From Nocardia altamirensis NBRC 108246 (GTDB lineage: Bacteria; Actinomycetota; Actinomycetes; Mycobacteriales; Mycobacteriaceae), in the NCBI RefSeq assembly GCF_001612685.1, contig NZ_BDAY01000026.1, forward strand, positions 1 to 56,437: 56,437 bases of DNA, read 5' to 3'. Below, piece by piece: positions 24,079-30,733 of this stretch (the first letter of the stretch is position 1; every line of letters begins with the position of its first letter). The notes under the pieces were generated by a model that was not told the DNA's origin, did no database searches, and saw only the letters and a list, made by a program, of their open reading frames with translations. The position numbers were made by a program, and so were the translations under genes.

Positions 24079-25088
24079 CGCGCCGACCGCCTGGCCAGCA
24101 CGGCAAGCAGGGGCGCGCCGAGGAACGCGGTGACGATGCCGACCTCGAGCTCGGAAGGCCGCGCGACGATCCGGCCGAGAATGTCGGCAGCCAGCAACAG
24201 CAGCGGTCCCGCGATCAAGCAGCCGGGCACCATGACCCGGTGGTCGTTGCCGAGCACCAGTCGAACCAGATGCGGCGCGGCCAACCCGATGAACGCGATC
24301 GGCCCGGCCACCGCCACCGCGGAGCCTGCCAGCAACACCACCGCCGCCATCCCGGCCATGCGAATCCGGCCGACCGGCATGCCGAGTGCGGTCGCGGCTT
24401 CGTCGCCGAGCGCGAGGGTGTTGAGCGCAGGCGCGAGCACGAGACCGAGCACCGCACCGATCAGCAGCGTCGGCAGCATGGGCAGCAGCGTGCCGAGGTC
24501 GCGTTCGGCGATCGAACCGGCCAGCCAGAAGCGGGCCTCGTCCAGCGTGCGTTCGCTGAACAGCAGCACCGCCGAGGTCCACGACACCAGCACCAGTTGC
24601 AGTACCGTGCCGCCGAGGACGAGCCGGACCGGATCCAGATCGCCGGCTCGGCGACCGAGCGTCAGCGTGAACAGCGCGGCACAGGCCGCACCGGCGAAGG
24701 CGAACCACACGTACTCGATCGGACGACTCAGCTGCAGCGCGTAGATGGCAACCACCACCGCGAGGCCAGCGCCGTGATTGATGCCCAACGTGGTCGGCGA
24801 GGCCAGCGGGTTGCGGGTGATGCCCTGCACCACCGCGCCCGCAAGACCGAGCGCAGCACCGACCGCGAGCCCGACCACCGTGCGCGGCAGGCGCATGCCG
24901 GTGACCACGAGCGCATCGCGGCTGTCGTCAGCGCCGAACAGCGCCTGCACGACGGTGCCGATCGGGACCGAACGCGCGCCGAGAGCCAGGCTCAACACGA
25001 TGCACAGCAGCAGCGCGGCAACCCCGAGCAGCAGCATCGGGATTCGGCGCGCAGGCACAGCTGTGCGGGTCGTGTCGACAGTGACCAT
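24075..25088 (-). CDS. FecCD-type siderophore permease, first subunit
   Basis: 337 residues and about nine or ten helices. It has RLPRTVVGLAVGAALGLAG, QGITRNPLASPTTLGINHGA and GPIAFIGLAAPHLVRLVLG, the matched FecCD landmarks. It is the first gene of the four-gene operon and starts 11 bases downstream of an IdeR-like iron box, so it should be made only when iron is scarce. The two permease subunits would form the membrane channel together. Confidence 0.94.
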   Translation of the reverse strand: MVTVDTTRTAVPARRIPMLLLGVAALLLCIVLSLALGARSVPIGTVVQALFGADDSRDALVVTGMRLPRTVVGLAVGAALGLAGAVVQGITRNPLASPTTLGINHGAGLAVVVAIYALQLSRPIEYVWFAFAGAACAALFTLTLGRRAGDLDPVRLVLGGTVLQLVLVSWTSAVLLFSERTLDEARFWLAGSIAERDLGTLLPMLPTLLIGAVLGLVLAPALNTLALGDEAATALGMPVGRIRMAGMAAVVLLAGSAVAVAGPIAFIGLAAPHLVRLVLGNDHRVMVPGCLIAGPLLLLAADILGRIVARPSELEVGIVTAFLGAPLLAVLARRSAR

Positions 25089-25099
25089 GGGACGAAAGC

Positions 25100-25118
25100 T
25101 TAAGTTAGCGGGACCTAA
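25100..25118 (-). promoter_or_regulatory. IdeR/DtxR iron box
   Basis: TTAAGTTAGCGGGACCTAA matches 15 of 19 positions of the IdeR/DtxR consensus (TTAGGTTAGSCTAACCTAA), including both outer arms. It lies 11 bases upstream of the first permease start. TTGACA on the same strand at 25127-25122 could be the -35 box, which puts the site over the core promoter, the expected place for iron-dependent repression. Confidence 0.8.
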
Positions 25119-25258
25119 GTTTGTCAAAGCGAGGGCTGCAGTGTGACGCCCACCTCGTTCGAGCCCCGACCAACGCCGTGACCACCGGCAACACCTCCGC
25201 AACCGATCGATTCGTCCGTCACGGTTTCGTAACGACAGCTAATGGGTATCACAAGAAC

Positions 25259-25456
25259 ATGACATCGACGGATCACCGACCAACCCGGATCGCGGGCGTG
25301 GAGTCGGGGACCGCGGTTTTGGCATTCGCTACGTGCCTTGCCTTTTCGATCGGCATCGGCTTCCTGACGCAGTCTGCTGTCACCACGGTCCTCGCGTGCC
25401 TGAGCATCGCGGCCGGACTCGCCCTCGTACTGAACATCCTCCCGCACAAGGCATAA
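25259..25456 (+). CDS. Small two-helix membrane protein
   Basis: 65 residues. After a polar start (MTSTDHRPTR) come two hydrophobic helices, residues about 15-37 and 41-60, ending ILPHKA. The ATG at 25259 is inside a longer frame open from 25121, but the upstream part is not coding-like and overlaps the iron-regulated promoter. The function is unknown. It is divergent from the siderophore operon and could share control with it, though no ribosome binding site stands out. Confidence 0.5.
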   Translation: MTSTDHRPTRIAGVESGTAVLAFATCLAFSIGIGFLTQSAVTTVLACLSIAAGLALVLNILPHKA

Positions 25457-25531
25457 CGCCTGCCGCCTCTTGATTCCCCGGCGCGGCCCTGGTGCCATTG
25501 CGCCACGGGTTCTGCGCAATCGGAGGCAAAC

Positions 25532-25978
25532 ATGCTGTCCCTACAAGAAATATCGGACCGCCTGGAAATCCAGGACCTCATGGTCCGCTATTCCCACGCG
25601 GTCGACACCAGGCAGTGGGACCTGCTCGACGACATCTTCACCGAGGACGCGCACATCGATTACACGGCGATGGGCGGAGCCGAGGGCGACGTGGCGGCGA
25701 CGAAACAATTCCTCGCCGCCATGCTGCCCCACTTCCCCGCGTTCCAACACCTGATCAGCAACTCTTCGATCGTCGTCGACGGCGACACCGCCACCGCACG
25801 CACCATGTGCCACAACCCGATGCTGCTGTCCGGCGGCGACGGTCCGCGCAGCCTGATGCTGTGCGGGCTCTGGTACCACGACACCTTCGCCCGCATCGAC
25901 GGCCAGTGGCGGATCGCCCAGCGGATCGAAGAGAAGAGCTACATGTTCGTCGCGCAGCCACTCCCCGGCACCAGCTGA
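25532..25978 (+). CDS. SnoaL-like (NTF2 fold) protein
   Basis: 148 residues with the opening EISDRLEIQDLMVRYSHAVDTRQWDLLDDIFTEDA cut into its usual parts: helix EIQDLMVRYSHAVD, then WDLLDDIFTEDAHIDY, and later YHDTFARIDGQWRIAQR. This is the SnoaL_4-like branch of the NTF2 cone fold, which includes cyclases, dehydratases and ring-hydroxylating small subunits. The start has GGAGG 6 bases upstream. It stands alone and ends 1 base before the convergent acyltransferase gene. The fold is sure, the reaction unknown. Confidence 0.8.
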   Translation: MLSLQEISDRLEIQDLMVRYSHAVDTRQWDLLDDIFTEDAHIDYTAMGGAEGDVAATKQFLAAMLPHFPAFQHLISNSSIVVDGDTATARTMCHNPMLLSGGDGPRSLMLCGLWYHDTFARIDGQWRIAQRIEEKSYMFVAQPLPGTS

Positions 25979-25979
25979 C

Positions 25980-26855
25980 TCAGCCGATGACCGGTAATCC
26001 CCGTTCCTCACAGAGCTCTGTCAGCTTGTCTTGCATGATGCCGGTGACGTATTCGTAGGCCGCTTCTCGATCCAGCTCGGGGCCGAGTGCCGCGTGCAGA
26101 TCGATCGGCGGGAGGAATTCGACGGTCACCTTGCTCGGCAGCGGGATGTGCCCGGCGAGGTCACCGATGTTCAGGCCCCACGGCAGCGCGATCGAAATCG
26201 GAAACACCTTCAGGCGCATCATCCGATCCAACCGAAGCAGCCGGGCGAGCCGATCGCCTCTGGTCAGCATCAACGCGGTCTGCTGCGCACCGGCATTGAC
26301 GAACGGCACGATGGGAACCTTTTCGTCCCAAGCCAATTGGAGGAACCCGGTGCGGCCGGCGAAGTCGATCTTATCCTCCTCCCACGTCGGGCGATGCACC
26401 TCCCAGTCGCCGCCGGGATAGACGAGCACCACCGCGCCCTCGCGCAACACCTGCCGCGCGCTGTCCTGGTTCGCACCGACCGTGCCGAACCGGCGCAACA
26501 GCGTGCCGATCAGCGGGTAGGCCATCACCATGTCGTGGGCGAGTTGATAGAACGGCCGATGCGGGCCGAAGCGACGCACGAACGCGAGCGAGGTCACCAA
26601 GACTTCGGGAGAGACATTGCCGCCGGAGTGATTGCCGACCAACAGCACCGGGCCGTCCGCAGGAATGTGTTCGATGCCGCGGACCTCGGCTCGGAAGTAC
26701 GCCCTGGCGAACCACCAGGCCGGACCCACTGTGTCGATGATGAATTCGGGATCCCGATCGGCCGGATCGGCCGCGGGCACCCTGGCCGTCAACTGCTCGG
26801 AAATCCAGCCGGTGACCTCGTCGATCCGATCGGTCGGCAATCGAAACAGGCTCAT
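25980..26855 (-). CDS. Acyltransferase of the PlsC/TMEM68-like superfamily
   Basis: 291 residues. The core is EHIPADGPVLLVGNHSGGN near residue 62, then VYPGGDWEVHRP near 155 (the G(D/E) phosphate-binding block) and KVPIVPFVNAGAQQ near 185. These are the blocks of glycerolipid acyltransferases, with the NHSGG variant used by TMEM68-like and haemolysin-like members. The usual Asp of the HX4D motif is replaced: five residues after the His is Val. It is the last gene of a three-gene minus-strand cluster and starts 25 bases after its neighbour. It probably acylates a lysolipid or diacylglycerol at the membrane. Confidence 0.82.
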   Translation of the reverse strand: MSLFRLPTDRIDEVTGWISEQLTARVPAADPADRDPEFIIDTVGPAWWFARAYFRAEVRGIEHIPADGPVLLVGNHSGGNVSPEVLVTSLAFVRRFGPHRPFYQLAHDMVMAYPLIGTLLRRFGTVGANQDSARQVLREGAVVLVYPGGDWEVHRPTWEEDKIDFAGRTGFLQLAWDEKVPIVPFVNAGAQQTALMLTRGDRLARLLRLDRMMRLKVFPISIALPWGLNIGDLAGHIPLPSKVTVEFLPPIDLHAALGPELDREAAYEYVTGIMQDKLTELCEERGLPVIG

Positions 26856-26880
26856 GGGCAATGTCTCCCGCCGACGCAGC

Positions 26881-27636
26881 TTACGACTCGACCACGAGCA
26901 GTCGATGGAAGAAGCCGCGATAGCCGCGAATCGCCTGGCGCAGCTCCTCGGTATCGGCATCGCCGACGCCTGAGCAGTGTTCCTCGAGTGTCCGCTTGCG
27001 TTCGGCCAACGTGGTGGTCAGCTGGTAGATGATGTCGGAGACGATCTTGTCGGCTTGGGTGACCGCGTCGCGCGGGTTGTCGACGAAGGCACCTTGTACC
27101 TCGCGCCACTGGATGCGAAGCTGGTCAACGTCGGCCGCTGTGAACAGTGGGTTGCCGACATCGTCGAGTGACACCCGTTGCGGCGCAGCGCTGTCCGTTG
27201 CACCAGCCGGTTCGCCTGCGACGAGTACTGCCGCGGACGGGTCGGGCTCATCGGTCGGGGTGGTCGCGGTGTCCGCCTCGATGTCGTGTGACTCGGCGGA
27301 CATCTGGTCCGGCATGCCGTCGTCGGTGGGTGTGCCGTCGGTCCTCGAGCTGTCGTCGGTCGTCGAACCCAGCGGTGTCCCATCCCTCTCTTCCGCTCGA
27401 CCCGCGTCATGGTCGGGCGTGCGGGACTCCCCGTCGTGTTCGACCACCTCCGACTTGGCAGGCCCGGTGACATCCGCGGCGGTCGGCTCGTCGGATTCGG
27501 TGACATCCGCGCGCGAGGTGGGCTCCGACTCTGTTGCCACCCACCCGCTCTCGGCATGCTCGCGGTCCCGCCAGCTCGACGACTGCTCCTCGGCAGAATT
27601 GTCGGGATGCACGCTGCGTTCGTATTCCGTACTCAT
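26881..27636 (-). CDS. Acidic protein with disordered N-terminus, related to the next gene
   Basis: 251 residues. Residues 1-150 are Asp-, Glu-, Thr- and Ser-rich and look disordered. Residues about 160-250 form a helical domain: LFTAADVDQLRIQWREVQGAFVD, DAVTQADKIVSDII, and RQAIRGYRGFFHRLLV. The same pattern (W.EVQ..F.D.P..A...AD, then YR..F..LL) occurs in the protein encoded just upstream, so the two share a domain. The start overlaps the upstream stop by 4 bases. I do not recognise a named family. No catalytic motif is visible. Confidence 0.78.
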   Translation of the reverse strand: MSTEYERSVHPDNSAEEQSSSWRDREHAESGWVATESEPTSRADVTESDEPTAADVTGPAKSEVVEHDGESRTPDHDAGRAEERDGTPLGSTTDDSSRTDGTPTDDGMPDQMSAESHDIEADTATTPTDEPDPSAAVLVAGEPAGATDSAAPQRVSLDDVGNPLFTAADVDQLRIQWREVQGAFVDNPRDAVTQADKIVSDIIYQLTTTLAERKRTLEEHCSGVGDADTEELRQAIRGYRGFFHRLLVVES

Positions 27637-28229
27637 GACAGTGCCTTCTTATCGTGCTTCTCATGCTTGGATGGTTCGGTCTGCGGTCCGCCGTTCGCAC
27701 CGTTCAGCAAGTCCTGGAACAGGTCTCGGTAGTGCACGATGGCGGTGCGCCGGTCCTCGGTGGACACCTCGCTGCCGCCGGCCCTGGTCGCGATCTCGTG
27801 TGCGGCGCGGTAATGCCCGAGGGGTTCCGCGTGTTCCACCGACAAGTCGGCGACCTGCTGATCGAAATTCTCGGTGGGATAGCCGCGTTGGCCCATTACC
27901 GTGGTCAGCAGCCGGTCCGCGGCCTGCAGCGCCTTCTGCGGATCGTCGATGAACTGCTCCTGCACTTCCACCCACCGCGCGGTGTAGAGCTGCTTCTGCT
28001 CCGAGGTCAGCGGACGAAGTTCCAGTTCGGCGTGGCGCCGTTCCCGTTGGGCGAGTTCACGTTCGGCCGTGCGCCGGTCGTCGTGCTCCTGCACGGTCCT
28101 GTCATATTCCGGACCGAACCGGCTGCGCAATCGCTGCCTGCGCACCATCGGCCACACCAGTAGGGCGATCACCGCCGCCGCCACGACGACCACCAGAACG
28201 ATCACTATGATCAACACTCCAGTCGACAC
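27633..28229 (-). CDS. Single-pass membrane protein, paralogue of the downstream gene
   Basis: 198 residues from a GTG at 28229 with AGGAGG 5 bases upstream. Residues 4-28 are one strong transmembrane helix, followed by a basic stretch (MVRRQRLRSRF) and a long charged helix of coiled-coil type (residues 40-72). From about 80 the domain W.EVQEQFIDDPQKALQAADRLL...VHYRDLFQDLL matches the next protein. The layout suggests a membrane anchor that pairs with its cytoplasmic paralogue. It is the first gene of a three-gene cluster ending in the acyltransferase. Function unknown. Confidence 0.78.
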   Translation of the reverse strand: MSTGVLIIVIVLVVVVAAAVIALLVWPMVRRQRLRSRFGPEYDRTVQEHDDRRTAERELAQRERRHAELELRPLTSEQKQLYTARWVEVQEQFIDDPQKALQAADRLLTTVMGQRGYPTENFDQQVADLSVEHAEPLGHYRAAHEIATRAGGSEVSTEDRRTAIVHYRDLFQDLLNGANGGPQTEPSKHEKHDKKALS

Positions 28230-28324
28230 CTGAACCTCCTCGCCGAGCCTGTCGTATCGACCAGGTAATGCCTCGTTCGAGCAGATCCAAACTGTTGATC
28301 AAGCCCCGGTGTCAGCCAGTGGGA

Positions 28325-28513
28325 TCAGGCGAGTCGCAGTGCCGCCACCGGGCAGCTGTCGATGGCCAGTTCGGCCAGTTCCCGGTCGGATTCGGCGATC
28401 ATGTCGACAAGAGGGCTGGCGAGGGCGTCGTCGCCGACGCGGAAGAGGTTGGGCGCGATGGCTTCGCACATCGCGTGTCCTTCACAGCGAGAACGATCGG
28501 CGATGATTCTCAT
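28325..28513 (-). CDS. [3Fe-4S]-type ferredoxin for the P450
   Basis: 62 residues. Cluster ligands lie in CEGHAMC (Cys10 and Cys16, with His13 where a fourth cysteine would stand in a 4Fe-4S protein) and the C-terminal CP motif. This is the pattern of small actinobacterial ferredoxins that reduce cytochromes P450. Its ATG overlaps the P450 stop (ATGA), so the two are translationally coupled. It should pass electrons from a reductase encoded elsewhere to the P450. Confidence 0.93.
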   Translation of the reverse strand: MRIIADRSRCEGHAMCEAIAPNLFRVGDDALASPLVDMIAESDRELAELAIDSCPVAALRLA

Positions 28514-29979
28514 CACGGCAGTCGTTCCAGGTGGATGGGCAGACCATCGGCGGGCATGGGACCGGTCCCCGCGACCAGCGGCACCTGGTACCCGGGCCGC
28601 ACCGACCACCGGTAGCGCAGGAGCATCTGGTGCAGAACGGCTTTCACGGTCATCCCGCCGAAGTACAGGCCGATGCACTTGTGCGCGCCGCCGCCGAACG
28701 GGGCCCAGGCCAACCGGTGGGATTTGTCTTCGCGGCGGTCGTCGGCGAAGCGTTCCGGGTCGAACGCGTCGGGGTCGCGCCAGTACTCGTCGATGCGCAT
28801 CATCGGATAGGGGCCGACCATGACGAGGGTCCCCTTCGGCACGTAGCCGCCGAGGATCTCGGTGTCCCTGATGGTTTCGCGAACCTGTTGCGCCACCGGT
28901 GAGTACAGGCGAAGCGTCTCTTTGAACGCCAGGTCGAGGCCGGGTAGTCGGTCCAGATCCGCGTACTCGATGGCAGGTTTACCGAGGGCACGGGCCTCCG
29001 CGCGCAGCCGGTCCTGCCAGTCGGGATGCCTGGCCAGTTCGTAGGCCAGCATCGACGCGGCGATCGTGCTGGTGTCGTGCGCGGCCATCATCACGAAGAT
29101 CATGTGCTCGATCACCTCCTGATCCGAGAAGGTATGGCCCTCCTCGGTTTCGGCGCGACACAGCACGCTGAACAGGTCGCTCCCCTCGCCTGCCCGCTTG
29201 GCGGCCAGCTCCTTCCGGAAGTACTCGGCGAGGATCCGCCTGCCACGCAGACCGCGCGACCATACGCCCCCCGGCACGTTGGTGCGGATCAGTGCGGCCC
29301 CACCGTGCACCGCGTCCTCGAAAGCCCGCGCCAGCACTCTGCTTTCGGGCCCGAGCTCGGCGCCTGCGAAAACCTCGGTGGCTTGTTCGAGCAGAATCTC
29401 CTTGATCGCGTCGTAGAGCAGGAAGTCTCGGGCGGGCTGCCAGCCGCCGACCCCGCGGGTGATGCGCGGCGTGGTCAGGTCGAGGTAGCCGACGAGCCTC
29501 GGCCTGGTGAAGGCCTGCTGCATGATCCGGCGATGGAACAGATGCTCGTCGAAATCGCGGAGGAGCAAACCGCCGTGAAAGAACGGGCCGATCATGAATT
29601 CCCAGCCACGCTGCGCCGAGAACACCTTGTCCCGGTCCATCAGCACCGCCTCGATGGCGGCCGGGCTGTAGACACCGACCACCGGGCGCCCGAGCACACC
29701 CATCCAGTTCACCGGCCCGTAGCGCTGGAACCGCTTGCGCGCCAGCTCGACCGGATCGCTCAACGCATGCAGGGTGTAGCCGATGCCTGGCGCACCGAAG
29801 TTGCCGAGGACCGGCCGCAAGCCGCTGCCGGGCGGCGGCTCCGCCAATGGGCGCTCGGCGGACGGGTAATGATCGACGACACGAGCGCCGAACTGTTGGG
29901 CACGGATGGCGATGCGCGCGCGCAGCTGTCGGACATCACCGGAAACATCGGTGATCCTCTGGGGCACAAGAAGACTCAT
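28513..29979 (-). CDS. Cytochrome P450
   Basis: 488 residues, long for a soluble bacterial P450. The oxygen-activating helix has AAHDTST near residue 310, the K-helix has KETLR (ExxR), and the haem loop is FGGGAHKCIG with Cys435 as the iron ligand. The AHDT in place of AGxDT and the length recall CYP136/CYP51-like or other lipid-acting actinobacterial families; the substrate cannot be read. The ATG at 29979 has AAGGGA about 8 bases upstream. The gene faces a TetR gene across a perfect palindrome and so is probably repressed by that regulator. Confidence 0.93.
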   Translation of the reverse strand: MSLLVPQRITDVSGDVRQLRARIAIRAQQFGARVVDHYPSAERPLAEPPPGSGLRPVLGNFGAPGIGYTLHALSDPVELARKRFQRYGPVNWMGVLGRPVVGVYSPAAIEAVLMDRDKVFSAQRGWEFMIGPFFHGGLLLRDFDEHLFHRRIMQQAFTRPRLVGYLDLTTPRITRGVGGWQPARDFLLYDAIKEILLEQATEVFAGAELGPESRVLARAFEDAVHGGAALIRTNVPGGVWSRGLRGRRILAEYFRKELAAKRAGEGSDLFSVLCRAETEEGHTFSDQEVIEHMIFVMMAAHDTSTIAASMLAYELARHPDWQDRLRAEARALGKPAIEYADLDRLPGLDLAFKETLRLYSPVAQQVRETIRDTEILGGYVPKGTLVMVGPYPMMRIDEYWRDPDAFDPERFADDRREDKSHRLAWAPFGGGAHKCIGLYFGGMTVKAVLHQMLLRYRWSVRPGYQVPLVAGTGPMPADGLPIHLERLP

Positions 29980-30020
29980 AACGGCCGTCCCTTCGCGACA
30001 CTGCGACCTCTCGACCATAC

Positions 30021-30038
30021 CGGAAACGCACGTTTCCG
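30021..30038. promoter_or_regulatory. Perfect palindromic operator between the P450 and TetR genes
   Basis: CGGAAACGCACGTTTCCG has 8-base perfect arms and a 2-base centre. It lies 41 bases upstream of the P450 start and 42 bases upstream of the TetR start at 30081, the expected place for a TetR dimer that controls both directions. The same half-site occurs again in front of the lipase gene near 50 kb. Confidence 0.75.
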
Positions 30039-30080
30039 TAAACAGTTGTTTCCCGACTTCTGGTGTGCAAGGCTGCTCGG

Positions 30081-30728
30081 GTGACCCGAGCATTCAGCGG
30101 CACCTACCGAGGTACGTCGACCGCCGAGCGCAGGGAAGACCGGCGCAGGCGGCTGCTGGACGCGGCCCTCGACATCGTCGGCACCCAGGGATTGTCCGCG
30201 CTGACCGTGCGCGGCCTCTGCGAACAGGCCCGCGTCGGCCCGCGCTTCTTCTACGAAGCGTTCCCCGACCTCGATGCCCTCGCCGCGGCATTGCTGCTGG
30301 AAATCCAGGAGTCGGCGCTCGAACGCGCACGCACGGCCGTCGCCGACACGGTCGGCGATCCCGCCGACAAGATCCGCGCCGGGGTCGCCGCGCTCATCGT
30401 CGAACTCACCGACGACCCGCGCCGCGCCAAGGTCGTCTTCGCCCAGGCCTACGGCAACGAATCGATGATGCGCAGCCGTTTCACCGGCATGCGCCGGGTC
30501 GCCGACGTCATCATCGAACAGACCCGCCTCGTCCTCGACCTCCCCGAGGGCCACGACACCGCCGTCACCACGACGTCACAGCTGATCACCGGCGGCGCCG
30601 CGGAACTCGTCCTGGTGTGGCTGGACGGCGGACTGGACGTCGACCGCGACGGCCTCATCGACCTGCTCGCCGATTTCGCCATCGCCATGGTTGCTCGCCT
30701 CCCCGAGGTCGCCCAACGCCTACGCTGA
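30081..30728 (+). CDS. TetR family regulator
   Basis: 215 residues from a GTG at 30081; another GTG at 30063 is in frame. The N-terminal helix-turn-helix is RREDRRRRLLDAAL, then LTVRGLCEQARVGPRFFYEAFPDLDAL, the usual TetR DNA-binding block. The C-terminal ligand domain is helical with no recognisable subfamily mark. It is divergent from the P450/ferredoxin pair, with a palindrome between, and is followed after 5 bases by a large LuxR-type regulator, with which it probably forms one transcript. Confidence 0.9.
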   Translation: MTRAFSGTYRGTSTAERREDRRRRLLDAALDIVGTQGLSALTVRGLCEQARVGPRFFYEAFPDLDALAAALLLEIQESALERARTAVADTVGDPADKIRAGVAALIVELTDDPRRAKVVFAQAYGNESMMRSRFTGMRRVADVIIEQTRLVLDLPEGHDTAVTTTSQLITGGAAELVLVWLDGGLDVDRDGLIDLLADFAIAMVARLPEVAQRLR

Positions 30729-30733
30729 CCGAC

